From the IMG/VR virus record IMGVR_UViG_3300031951_000573, positions 1-36,681 of that record: a stretch of DNA of 36,681 nucleotides; one strand, written 5' to 3'. The translations under genes and the position numbers were made by a program. Shown here piece after piece: positions 1 through 7,013 of this stretch. Under the pieces are notes generated by a model. The model worked only from the letters and a program-made list of their open reading frames with translations. It was not told the origin of the DNA and did no database searches. Origin of the DNA: a virus. The stretch's first letter is position 1; each line of letters starts with the position of its first letter.

Positions 1-1
1 C

Positions 2-547
2 TCGATCGTTCCCGATAAGTTCAGCGAGAAGGCGGTCAAGGCAGATGAGCCGAGGATCGTCCTCCCGTTCATAGACTTCAACGGGTACGTGTTTGGATTT
101 ACCGGCCGTGCATTGAATCCCAATTCCAAAGTTAGATACGCCACCATAATGCTCGACGACAGCAAGCCTAAGCTGTTTGGCATGGAGGCCATCGACAAGA
201 CGAAGCGGGTGTACGTGGTGGAGGGTCCCATCGACAGCATGTTCCTCAGCAACTGCGCGGCGATGGCCGGCTCCGACGCCGACTTCACTCCGCTCGGCGA
301 CCCGCGAAACGTGACAGTGGTCTACGACAACGAGCCGAGGAACAGGGAGATCGTCAAGAAGATGCATCGAGCGGTCGACCAAGGGTACGGCGTGTGCATC
401 TGGCCCGAACACATAGATCAGAAAGACGTGAACGACATGGTCAACCGCATGGGTCTCGACGGTCCATCCATACAGGCGATCATAGATCAGAACACCCACT
501 GCGGCCTCTCAGCGAAGATGAGGCTTTCATCATGGAGCAAGGCGTGA
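2..547 (+). CDS. 61: DNA primase, T4 gp61-like (C-terminal part; 5' end outside window)
   Basis: The frame is open from base 2, so the N-terminal zinc-binding part lies outside the window. The visible part carries a Toprim-type catalytic core: the acidic motif VVEGPIDSMFL (the Glu followed by a D-S) at about 214-246, and a later VVYDNEP acidic cluster at about 319-337 that would hold the second metal site. This arrangement is typical of T4-like gp61 primases, which make RNA primers on the lagging strand together with the gp41 helicase. The ATG at 89 is internal and is not the start. The next gene overlaps its end by 16 bases in another frame. The family call rests on the Toprim motifs and T4-type context; the subfamily is inferred. 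Confidence 0.8.
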   Translation, partial: SIVPDKFSEKAVKADEPRIVLPFIDFNGYVFGFTGRALNPNSKVRYATIMLDDSKPKLFGMEAIDKTKRVYVVEGPIDSMFLSNCAAMAGSDADFTPLGDPRNVTVVYDNEPRNREIVKKMHRAVDQGYGVCIWPEHIDQKDVNDMVNRMGLDGPSIQAIIDQNTHCGLSAKMRLSSWSKA

Positions 548-753
548 GAGATAAATCCGTATCCGAGAGATACTTCACCAACTACTACACCTCATACGTA
601 AAGTATGACCCTGAATTGGATGAATACCACCTAGAGGTCCCATCGACAGCGCTCTTCCACCTAGGTTGGGAGGAGGGCGACGATATTGAATTTGTCATCG
701 ACGAACGCACGAAGAATGTAATTGTATCAAAGAAAGAGAAAAAAGATGTCTAA
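532..753 (+). CDS. Small AbrB/MazE-like hairpin protein
   Basis: A 73-residue protein whose C-terminal half (LEVPSTALFHLGWEEGDDIEF, then VIDERTKNVIVSKK) has the look of a swapped-hairpin AbrB/MazE fold: a short beta strand, an L-G-W-x-x-G-D turn, then a second hairpin. Such proteins bind DNA or act as antitoxin-like regulators. The N-terminal 30 residues (rich in Tyr and Ser) are not recognised. I chose the ATG at 532, which overlaps the primase end, because the longer frame upstream only mirrors primase codons. Its stop overlaps the nrdJ start by 8 bases, suggesting translational coupling. It has no toxin partner next to it. Function is inferred from fold resemblance only. Confidence 0.65.
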   Translation: MEQGVRDKSVSERYFTNYYTSYVKYDPELDEYHLEVPSTALFHLGWEEGDDIEFVIDERTKNVIVSKKEKKDV

Positions 754-2674
754 CTTCCTTCCATCCCTCTACCAAGAGTTCATCTACAAGAGCCGCTACG
801 CCAAGTTCCTCGACAAGGAGGGACGCCGCGAGAACTGGGACGAGACCGTCAAGCGCTACTTCGACTACATGCAGGCCCACCTTCTCGACAACAACAAGTA
901 CGCTCTTCCGGACGATGAAAGGAAGGAGCTTGAGGAAGCGGTGTTGAACCTAGAGATCATGCCGTCGATGCGCGCGCTTATGACCGCGGGTCCGGCCTTA
1001 GATCGCGACAACACCTGCGCCTACAACTGCTCATACCTCGCGGTCGACGATCCGAAGGCCTTCGACGAGGCGCTTCTCATCCTCATGAACGGCACGGGCG
1101 TAGGCTTCTCGGTCGAGCGTCAGTACGTCAACAAGCTTCCTGAGATCCCTGAGAAGATGTTCGACTCAGACACCAACATCATAGTCAAGGACTCGAAAGA
1201 GGGTTGGGCCAAGGGCTACCGTCAGCTCGTCGCCCTCCTCTACTCCGGCGAAGTTCCTAAGTGGGACTTGTCGTTCCTTCGTCCCGCCGGCGCGCGTCTC
1301 AAGACCTTCGGTGGACGCTCGTCCGGTCCCGGACCGCTCGACGACTTGTTTAAGTTCACGGTCAAGATGTTCCGTCAAGCCGCCGGTCGCAAGCTCAACT
1401 CCCTCGAGTGCCACGACATCATGTGTAAGATCGGTGAAGTCGTTGTGGTCGGAGGCGTGCGTCGCTCGGCGATGATCTCACTCTCGAACTTGACCGACGA
1501 GCGCATGCGCGGAGCGAAGAACGGCTCATGGTGGGAGAACAACCCGCAGCGCGCCCTCTCCAACAACTCGGCTGCATACACCGAGAAGCCTGAGATGGGT
1601 ACGTTCATGCGTGAGTGGCTCTCGCTCTACGACTCAAAGTCCGGCGAGCGCGGCATCTTCTCCCGCGTGGCTTCGAAGAGTCAGGCGGCGAAGAACGGCC
1701 GACGCGACCCGAACCACGACTTCGGCACGAACCCATGCTCGGAGATCATCCTTCGTCCCAACCAGTTCTGCAACCTCACCGAGGTCGTGGTTCGCTCGAC
1801 TGACGATGTGATCAGCATGTCTAGGAAGGTTCGCCTAGCCGCGCGTCTCGGCACCATCCAGTCGACGCTCACCCGCTTCCCCTACCTTCGCAAGTCGTGG
1901 ACGACGAACACCGAGGAGGAGCGCCTGCTCGGCGTCTCACTCACGGGCATCATGGACAGCACGCTGATGAACGGTCGTCAGGGCGAAGACAAGCTTCGCG
2001 AGGTCCTCGAGACGCTTAAGACCGTCGCCGTCGAGGCCAACAAGACACTGGCCGAGGCGATCGGCATACAACAGTCGACCGCCGTCACGTGCGTCAAGCC
2101 GTCGGGAACGGTGTCTCAGCTCGTCGACTCAGCGTCGGGCATCCACGCCCGCCACTCGCAGTACTACATCCGCACAGTTCGCGGAGACAACAAGGATCCG
2201 CTCACGAAGCTCATGAAGGACATGGGATTCGTCAACGAGCCTGACGTGATGAAGCCCGACTCAACTACCGTGTTCTCATTCCCGCAGAAAGCTCCGTTAG
2301 GCGCCGTGCTTCGCGAGGAGATGTCGGCGATCGACCAGCTCAACATGTGGATGATCTACCAAGAACACTGGTGCGAGCACAAGCCGTCCGTCACGATCTC
2401 GGTTCGCGAAGACGAGTGGATGGAGGTGGGCGCCTTCGTGTATGAGAACTTCGATAAGATCTCCGGCATCTCGTTCCTTCCTCACTCGGACCATGTGTAT
2501 CGCCAAGCCCCGTACCAAGACTTCTCGGAGCGTGAGTACAACCAGCTCGCGGCGCTCATGCCGAAGGAGATCAACTGGTCGGATTTGTCTAAATACGAGC
2601 AAGAAGACAACACCAAAGGTTCACAGACGCTTGCCTGTGCTGCCGATGGATGCGAGATCGTTGATTTGAACTAA
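746..2674 (+). CDS. nrdJ: Adenosylcobalamin-dependent (class II) ribonucleotide reductase
   Basis: A 642-residue enzyme expected to reduce ribonucleotides to deoxyribonucleotides for phage DNA synthesis, using a cobalamin-generated thiyl radical. The segment NPCSEI...FCNL places Cys331, Glu333 and Cys342 with the 11-residue spacing of Cys408 and Cys419 in the Lactobacillus leichmannii monomeric enzyme. Cys91 or Cys95 would be the other half of the active-site disulfide, and the extreme C-terminus has Cys631 and Cys636, matching the redox-relay pair of that family. No NrdB-like radical subunit lies in the window. The ATG at 746 follows a purine-rich stretch (AAAGAAAGAG) and is preferred over the ATG at 722. 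It is followed directly by the next gene (TAATG). T4 itself uses class I NrdA/NrdB, so this is a replacement; it fits an alphaproteobacterial host that makes or imports B12. Confidence 0.92.
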   Translation: MSNFLPSLYQEFIYKSRYAKFLDKEGRRENWDETVKRYFDYMQAHLLDNNKYALPDDERKELEEAVLNLEIMPSMRALMTAGPALDRDNTCAYNCSYLAVDDPKAFDEALLILMNGTGVGFSVERQYVNKLPEIPEKMFDSDTNIIVKDSKEGWAKGYRQLVALLYSGEVPKWDLSFLRPAGARLKTFGGRSSGPGPLDDLFKFTVKMFRQAAGRKLNSLECHDIMCKIGEVVVVGGVRRSAMISLSNLTDERMRGAKNGSWWENNPQRALSNNSAAYTEKPEMGTFMREWLSLYDSKSGERGIFSRVASKSQAAKNGRRDPNHDFGTNPCSEIILRPNQFCNLTEVVVRSTDDVISMSRKVRLAARLGTIQSTLTRFPYLRKSWTTNTEEERLLGVSLTGIMDSTLMNGRQGEDKLREVLETLKTVAVEANKTLAEAIGIQQSTAVTCVKPSGTVSQLVDSASGIHARHSQYYIRTVRGDNKDPLTKLMKDMGFVNEPDVMKPDSTTVFSFPQKAPLGAVLREEMSAIDQLNMWMIYQEHWCEHKPSVTISVREDEWMEVGAFVYENFDKISGISFLPHSDHVYRQAPYQDFSEREYNQLAALMPKEINWSDLSKYEQEDNTKGSQTLACAADGCEIVDLN

Positions 2675-3492
2675 TGACTTCTTACGAAAACATGACCATC
2701 GTGCAGTACGACCGTGGAAACATGGGCGAGTTCGTGTGTCTAGCTATGCACAAGAACATATACGGCGAGGACATGTTTACCGAGAAGAGGAAGAACGACC
2801 TAGGTTGGTACTTCATGAACATAGACGGGGCGTTCGACTGCCTCCTCTACGATTACCACCGACCTAAGGTCGAGTCCGTATACCTTCAGAAGGTGGTGTT
2901 TGGATCTTGCGCGTATGAGTCGATCCTAGATGGAAACATCGACGAAGCGCGCGAGACCATGCACGCCATGATCAACTACAGGAAGACTTTCCCCAAGACG
3001 TCTCCCGATATGATCGACATACTGGACATACCGGAACCTGATTTTTCATACGATCCCAATCATAAAGTTTTGACGAGGATCCACAACTTCGACGGGCTTG
3101 ATCTAGTTCCGGTGTTTCCTGGAGCTAAGATCGTCAACGTTTACTGCCGTCCTGAGAAGAGGTGGATATTCAAGTTTCTCTACCTATACAAGAAGCACCT
3201 CGACTCTACCGACAGCCTGAAAGATAGGTTCAAAAACGGCGTCGAAGATTTTTGGAACTTCAACTGGGTCAGGAACCTTGAGCCTAAGAAGGGACTGATA
3301 AACGTCGACTGCTACAACATATTCCTAGGTAAGGTCGGTGGAATCTTCGGTGATGAGTTCACCAATATATTCAGTGAGAACTTCAATAATAACAAATCTA
3401 TGCTCGATAGATATAGTTTAGATTACAAAAGAGACAATGTGACCAGCGACGAGCTTCTGTCAGTGATAAGAAGCATCTACGGCAGCTACTAA
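2674..3492 (+). CDS. Conserved hypothetical protein, 272 aa
   Basis: I do not recognise this protein with confidence. It begins on the last base of the nrdJ stop codon and so is probably translated with it. The sequence is aromatic-rich and soluble-looking with no membrane segments. A middle stretch (RIHNFDGLDLVPVFPGAKIVNVYCRPEKRWIF, about residues 129-160) recalls the way phage sulfotransferase-like proteins describe a substrate strand, but I see no clear P-loop-type PAPS site, so this is only a hint. Codon use matches its neighbours up to about base 3390, after which the last 100 bases become more AT-rich. Confidence 0.6.
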   Translation: MTSYENMTIVQYDRGNMGEFVCLAMHKNIYGEDMFTEKRKNDLGWYFMNIDGAFDCLLYDYHRPKVESVYLQKVVFGSCAYESILDGNIDEARETMHAMINYRKTFPKTSPDMIDILDIPEPDFSYDPNHKVLTRIHNFDGLDLVPVFPGAKIVNVYCRPEKRWIFKFLYLYKKHLDSTDSLKDRFKNGVEDFWNFNWVRNLEPKKGLINVDCYNIFLGKVGGIFGDEFTNIFSENFNNNKSMLDRYSLDYKRDNVTSDELLSVIRSIYGSY

Positions 3493-3508
3493 TCGAAGGA
3501 ACCCAGCA

Positions 3509-3778
3509 ATGGACATCAACAACATCGTAACCATCCTTTCTGAGCTCATCAAAGATGAGGCGACGCGAAAAGAGATCTACACGAGGATCCTAGAAGAATC
3601 GGACGAATATGACCTCGAAGACGTTGAGCTTGGGATCGATGACTCCTTCGATGAAGTCTATGAAGACATGGCTGAAGAAGACGAAGAAGAAGAATTTGAA
3701 GAGGACGAAGACTACGAGGACGACGATGAAGACGACTCGTCTGAGTGGGATGACTTCGGTGATTCGGATAAGGAATGA
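3509..3778 (+). CDS. Small highly acidic protein
   Basis: An 89-residue protein with a helical-looking N-terminal 35 residues and a C-terminal half made almost wholly of Glu and Asp with scattered Tyr, Ser and Trp. It has a plausible ribosome site (GAAGGA, 9 bases before the ATG). Its stop overlaps the RuvC-like gene start as ATGA, so the two are probably made together. Such tails can mimic DNA or bind basic partners; here that is inference from composition only. No known family was recognised. Confidence 0.7.
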   Translation: MDINNIVTILSELIKDEATRKEIYTRILEESDEYDLEDVELGIDDSFDEVYEDMAEEDEEEEFEEDEDYEDDDEDDSSEWDDFGDSDKE

Positions 3779-4332
3779 GAATTGTCGGAATTGACTACAG
3801 CCTTACTAGCCCTTGTGTTTCTATCACCGGGACTTCTCGGTTCAGCTTTGCTGGTTGTAGATTTTATTACCTTACTGCGAAAGAAAGACTCTGCCTAGAC
3901 GTAGGCAACGTTCAGGGCGACCTACACAGCGAGTACGCCACGAACGAGCAGAGGTACTACCAGATAGCTGATTGGGTATTGACAAAGCTTGAAGAAGGTG
4001 ATACTGTATACCTTGAGGGTTACTCGATGGGATCGACCGGAATGGTCTTCAACATCGCTGAGAACGCCGGACTCCTCAAGCACTACCTGTGGAAGCGAGG
4101 GTTCGAGTTTCACTTGGTCCCACCGACCGTGGTGAAGAAGTTCGCGACCGGAAAGGGTAACGCGAACAAGGAGAAGCTCCAGGAAGCCTTCATCGAGGAG
4201 ACTGGGGTGGACATAAAGAAGATGCTGGATATGACTGAGAAGCAGTGGAACCCATCATCGGACATAATAGACGCCTACTACATCTGTAAATATGGACATA
4301 ATCAGGAGACATCCAATGTGGAATGCAGTTAA
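3775..4332 (+). CDS. RuvC-like RNase H-fold nuclease
   Basis: A 185-residue protein with the RuvC arrangement of acidic residues: Asp7 in GIDYSLTS on the first strand, Glu81 in YLEGYSMGS, and Asp163/Asp166 in SDIIDAYYI in a C-terminal helix. The middle motif NIAENAGLLKHYL followed by P-P-T-x-V-K-K-F-A-T-G-K-G-N-A-N-K is the characteristic RuvC/phage resolvase surface that binds DNA. It would cut branched DNA such as Holliday junctions during phage recombination-dependent replication or before packaging. T4 itself uses endonuclease VII for this, which was not seen in the window. It overlaps both neighbours, in a translationally coupled series. Confidence 0.8.
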   Translation: MRIVGIDYSLTSPCVSITGTSRFSFAGCRFYYLTAKERLCLDVGNVQGDLHSEYATNEQRYYQIADWVLTKLEEGDTVYLEGYSMGSTGMVFNIAENAGLLKHYLWKRGFEFHLVPPTVVKKFATGKGNANKEKLQEAFIEETGVDIKKMLDMTEKQWNPSSDIIDAYYICKYGHNQETSNVECS

Positions 4333-4513
4333 GAAGTTCTTTGCGTTCTTCTTCTCAGTGGAAGAAGTCAACAGGGTTGAAGCGAAGATCGATGAAGAAG
4401 TAAAGACAGTCAAGCGCAAGGCGAAAGAGAAGCTCGACGTCAACAAAGACGGCAAAGTCAACGTTGAAGACGTGAAAGAAGTAGTCAAGAAAGCTACACG
4501 GAAGAAGAAGTGA
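4316..4513 (+). CDS. Small Lys-rich protein with an EF-hand/dockerin-type loop
   Basis: A 65-residue protein. The ATG at 4316 is chosen because AGGAG lies 7 bases upstream; an ATG at 4292 has no such site. Residues 1-14 are hydrophobic and aromatic (KKFFAFFFSVEE) and could be an amphipathic or membrane-touching helix. Residues 41-52, DVNKDGKVNVED, match the 12-residue calcium loop with Asp41, Asn43, Asp45, Gly46, a hydrophobic Val48, Asn49 and Asp52 at the expected positions. The rest is charged coiled helix and a Lys/Arg tail. Calcium binding is inferred from this single loop. It overlaps the RuvC-like gene by 17 bases and the next gene by 4. Confidence 0.65.
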   Translation: MWNAVKKFFAFFFSVEEVNRVEAKIDEEVKTVKRKAKEKLDVNKDGKVNVEDVKEVVKKATRKKK

Positions 4514-4719
4514 GCAAGAGCGGTTTTCAGGTCTTCCTCGACGGCAACCTACCGGTGGTCGTCGGGGAGTGCCCGAAGTGCAAGAACGGGGACAGGGGCA
4601 TGGTCTTAGTCGACTACGTTCACAACCCCGTGAACGAACATCGAAGCACCGTGTACATCAAGTGCATCGCATGCTTCTCAGTCTATCAAACGAACATCAG
4701 TGAAGTCGCTGAGGATTAA
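4510..4719 (+). CDS. Small zinc-ribbon protein
   Basis: A 69-residue protein starting at GTG (4510), overlapping the previous stop as GTGA. Two cysteine pairs, CPKC (Cys21, Cys24) and CIAC (Cys52, Cys55), are separated by a beta-rich stretch, the usual layout of a zinc ribbon. Such small ribbons often bind nucleic acid or RNA polymerase. No closer family was recognised. Confidence 0.65.
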   Translation: MSKSGFQVFLDGNLPVVVGECPKCKNGDRGMVLVDYVHNPVNEHRSTVYIKCIACFSVYQTNISEVAED

Positions 4720-4721
4720 AC

Positions 4722-4994
4722 ATGGCAAAGAAAACAAAAAGAAAAGCTTACACCTCGAAGGGCGGGACCCCCAGCATGAAACGCGACACCGTCAAGGCGA
4801 TGCGTCGCGATAAGTCTGAAGTTGAGAAGCTCATGAACAAGGTCGAAGTCTGGGCGCGCGGAAAGCGCGTTATGGTGACGATCCCGAACCCAAACAAGAA
4901 CGAAACCAACAAGCGCTTCATCCGAGTCGAGGGGATCCACTCAGGTGCCTTCGGACCATGGAAGCGTGAAGACAAGAGACAATCGAATGATTGA
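4722..4994 (+). CDS. Small basic protein, unknown
   Basis: A 90-residue, strongly basic protein (KKTKRKAYTSKGG at the N-terminus; many Arg and Lys throughout). The central part (KVEVWARGKRVMVTIPNPNKNETNKRFIRVEG) looks like a small beta barrel. Its position between a zinc ribbon and glutaredoxin and its charge suggest nucleic acid contact, but this is inference. Its stop overlaps the glutaredoxin start by 8 bases. Confidence 0.65.
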   Translation: MAKKTKRKAYTSKGGTPSMKRDTVKAMRRDKSEVEKLMNKVEVWARGKRVMVTIPNPNKNETNKRFIRVEGIHSGAFGPWKREDKRQSND

Positions 4995-5235
4995 CGTCTA
5001 CGGTAGGGAGGGCTGCAGCTACTGCACGCTTGCCCAGAAGCTTCTCGAGGAGAGAAAGATCCCATACAACTACATTCAGCTTGGCGTCGACATCACCGTC
5101 CCTGAGTTTCAGGACAAGTTTCCTGGGCAGAAGACGGTGCCCGTAGTCGTGGCGCACGGGATGAAGGTCGGCGGATACACGGACCTAGTCAACTACATCG
5201 AAGAAACAAGCGGCGGACACACAGATGACATCTAA
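4987..5235 (+). CDS. grx: Glutaredoxin
   Basis: An 82-residue glutaredoxin. The active site CSYC is at residues 10-13 just after the first strand (MIDVYGREG), followed by the family's cis-proline segment T-V-P-V-V-V and the C-terminal G-G-Y-T-D-L motif. It would supply electrons to a phage or host reductase; the class II ribonucleotide reductase upstream, with its C-terminal cysteine pair, is a natural partner, though thioredoxin is the usual one for that class. The ATG at 4987 is used rather than the GTG at 4945, because the intervening codons duplicate the upstream gene in another frame. Confidence 0.9.
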   Translation: MIDVYGREGCSYCTLAQKLLEERKIPYNYIQLGVDITVPEFQDKFPGQKTVPVVVAHGMKVGGYTDLVNYIEETSGGHTDDI

Positions 5236-5476
5236 GCAAGAGATCATGCAGGCCCTCAACGAGCGGGTCGTGACGGTGAAGTTTAAGAAGGTGAACGGCG
5301 AGGAGCGCACCATGAAGTGCACGCTTCTCAGCTCAATCGTTCCCCAGATCCACAGCGATCCGGCTCGGGTCGAGAGGGAGCGCAGGGAGAATCCAGACGT
5401 CGTAGCCGCGTGGGACGTCGAGAAGAAGGGATGGCGATCCTTCAGGGTAGACTCAATTCTAGAAATAAATAAATAA
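5225..5476 (+). CDS. WYL_2/Sm-like SH3 beta-barrel phage protein
   Basis: An 83-residue protein in the pattern of the small T4-like phage family described as WYL_2, Sm-like SH3 beta-barrel: VVTVKFKKVNGEERTMKCTL near the start, then V-V-A-A-W-D-V-E-K-K-G-W-R-S-F-R-V-D-S-I at the end. The W-R-S-F-R-x-D-S-I ending is the family signature. Function is unknown; the fold suggests ligand or nucleic-acid sensing. It overlaps glutaredoxin by 11 bases and is the last gene of this run; an AT-rich gap follows. Confidence 0.75.
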   Translation: MTSKQEIMQALNERVVTVKFKKVNGEERTMKCTLLSSIVPQIHSDPARVERERRENPDVVAAWDVEKKGWRSFRVDSILEINK

Positions 5477-5487
5477 ACATATAAAAA

Positions 5488-5548
5488 TTGACAGTCGGCA
5501 TGCACCTCGTGTCAATATATTGACAACGCAAAAAAAACTTTTTTTGAT
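5488..5548 (+). promoter_or_regulatory. Candidate host-type promoters and palindromic operator
   Basis: The gap 5477-5580 contains two TTGACA boxes, at 5488-5493 and 5520-5525. The second is followed at 17 bp by TTTGAT (5543-5548; 4 of 6 match to TATAAT). The first lacks a convincing -10. The second TTGACA is the right half of a perfect 16-bp palindrome at 5510-5525 (TGTCAATATATTGACA), a plausible operator. Further A and T tracts follow up to the ATG at 5581, which has AGAGAG as ribosome site. The region is far more AT-rich than the genes around it. Confidence 0.5.
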
Positions 5549-5580
5549 ATATAAAAATAAAACCAAAAAAAGAGAGTGCA

Positions 5581-5919
5581 ATGCCCGACTTCATTTCTAC
5601 GCCCCTGATGGCGAAGCTATTATCAGGTCTCGGTGGTTTAATCGGTGGAGCAGCTTTCATGGCTTTCTACAAACCGAGGAACGTTTGGGACGCGGCCATA
5701 CGCTCAGGATTAAGCGTGACATCGGCCATAGTGTTTTCTCCGATAATCATCGATCACTATCAGATAACCGACACCATGAACAACCAGATCGCCCTATCGG
5801 TCGGCCTAGGTTTCGTCTCATGGAGCATACTGTCTCTAGTGGCTAGGTTCCTGATAAAGATTCAAGACGAGAAAGTCAACATCAAGCTCCCCAACTTTCT
5901 CGAGCAAAACAAACAGTAA
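5581..5919 (+). CDS. Small membrane protein with three predicted helices; holin candidate
   Basis: A 112-residue protein with three hydrophobic segments at about residues 9-30 (Gly/Ala-rich), 38-57 and 70-92, and a charged C-terminal tail (KIQDEKVNIKLPNFLEQNKQ). Three short membrane helices with a basic or charged tail is the layout of class I holins, which time lysis, but it is also seen in other phage inner-membrane proteins such as superinfection-exclusion factors. No endolysin gene lies next to it. It stands alone behind its own AT-rich regulatory gap, so it is controlled separately from the run upstream. Confidence 0.6.
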   Translation: MPDFISTPLMAKLLSGLGGLIGGAAFMAFYKPRNVWDAAIRSGLSVTSAIVFSPIIIDHYQITDTMNNQIALSVGLGFVSWSILSLVARFLIKIQDEKVNIKLPNFLEQNKQ

Positions 5920-5935
5920 AACAGGATTTTTTGTT

Positions 5936-6868
5936 ATGATGGAAGTGAATGAACTCAATAAGAACGCGAGGGGCGGCACGGAGCTGATGCAGGAGCGCCT
6001 GCACTCGACCCTGCCCAAGGACCTCCTCGACAAGTTTCAGATCATCCCGTCGCGGGTTCGCGAGATCGACCCAAGCAAGAAGGCGATCCTCTGGCTTCAC
6101 GACCTACCAAACGATCCCGAGTCCCAGCACCTCAAAGACCCTGAGTCGCGAAAGCGATTCTCAAAGATCGTCGCGGTCTCCAACTGGCAGATGCAGCTCT
6201 ACAACCTGATCCTCGGCGTACCGTACGAGGAGTGCGTGGTCATCAGGAACGGCATCACACCGATAGACATCGAGGAGAAAGAATTCGATGGCACTGTGCG
6301 GCTCATCTATCACACCACACCTCACCGAGGACTTGAGATCCTCGTACCAGTTTTTGAGAAGCTCTGCGAGCGGTATGACAACGTCGTACTGGACGTGTTC
6401 TCGAGCTTTAGCATATATGGTTGGAGCCAGCGCGATGCTCCCTATGAACACCTTTTTGAGCGCTGTCGAAATCACCCAAAGATTAACTACCATGGAGCCG
6501 TCCCTAATGAGCGCATTAGAGAGGAGCTCAAGCGATCTCACGTCTTCGCTTATCCAAGCATTTGGCCCGAAACATCCTGTATCGCTGCTATTGAGGCGAT
6601 GAGCGCGAAGAACTTCGTCGTCGCCCCGAACTACGCCGCCCTGCCTGAGACGACCGGCGGCATCTCACCCCTGTATCAATGGAGCGAAACCCCGAACGAC
6701 CACGCGAACAGGTTCTATCACGTGCTCGAAGCGGTAGTTGAGACCATCATACAAAAAGGCCCAGACGAGAACCGTCTGGGCTTTCAGAAAGCTTACGCGG
6801 ACGCAACCTTCAACTGGGAAGACAACGTCTCAAAGCATTGGGAGCACCTGCTCAGGCAGCTTGCCTGA
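5936..6868 (+). CDS. GT-B type glycosyltransferase, family 1-like
   Basis: A 310-residue protein. The N-terminal half contains RGGTELMQERL (a nucleotide-sugar transferase start motif), a Rossmann-type segment (KKAILWLHDLPND, then FSKIVAVSNWQMQLYN) and the linker VIRNGITPID. The C-terminal half has RLIYHTTPHRGLEILVPVF, then KINYHGAVPNERIREELKRSHVFAYPSIWPETSCIAAIEAMSA, the classical acceptor-proximal E-x-x-x-x-x-x-E region of GT-4/GT-1 enzymes. The donor is probably a UDP- or ADP-sugar. It could glycosylate phage DNA bases, virion proteins or host surface sugars; nothing here decides which. Two in-frame ATGs (5936, 5939) are both possible. Its end overlaps a small minus-strand ORF. Confidence 0.85.
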   Translation: MMEVNELNKNARGGTELMQERLHSTLPKDLLDKFQIIPSRVREIDPSKKAILWLHDLPNDPESQHLKDPESRKRFSKIVAVSNWQMQLYNLILGVPYEECVVIRNGITPIDIEEKEFDGTVRLIYHTTPHRGLEILVPVFEKLCERYDNVVLDVFSSFSIYGWSQRDAPYEHLFERCRNHPKINYHGAVPNERIREELKRSHVFAYPSIWPETSCIAAIEAMSAKNFVVAPNYAALPETTGGISPLYQWSETPNDHANRFYHVLEAVVETIIQKGPDENRLGFQKAYADATFNWEDNVSKHWEHLLRQLA

Positions 6869-6989
6869 GCCAGTACTTGTGGTACGACACCAGAGTGTCC
6901 ACTATCTTAGGCTCAAGCGGACCGTTGCTTACGAGTCCCTCGACGTAGCGGTCGAGATCTAGACTACGAGAGTCACAGAACTCGACCAC
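6852..6989 (-). CDS. Possible small ORF downstream of the 160-aa minus-strand gene
   Basis: After the TGA of the minus-strand gene ending at 7014, the same frame stays open for 53 codons to a TGA at 6852-6854. The encoded residues (VVEFCDSRSLDLDRYVEGLV, then SNGPLEPKIVDTLVSYHKYW) look protein-like and their codon use resembles the neighbours. No ATG is present; a GTG at 6989 gives 45 residues, with GAGAGG some 12 bases upstream. It converges on and overlaps the glycosyltransferase end by 17 bases. It could be a short gene, a readthrough extension, or chance. Confidence 0.45.
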   Translation of the reverse strand: MVEFCDSRSLDLDRYVEGLVSNGPLEPKIVDTLVSYHKYWLRQAA

Positions 6990-7013
6990 CAGCGATCCGA
7001 GCCTCTCGGGGAT

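Noticed and set aside
746-2674. Intein or intron in nrdJ
   Set aside because: The frame is continuous through all catalytic motifs without insertion of a splicing or homing endonuclease domain.
5488-5518. First TTGACA in the 5477-5580 gap as an independent promoter
   Set aside because: No hexamer at 16-19 bp matches the -10 consensus at more than three positions.
5520-5846. 108-codon plus-strand frame with TTG start
   Set aside because: It starts inside a -35 box and overlaps the membrane protein in another frame; its Arg/His-rich content looks like a shadow.
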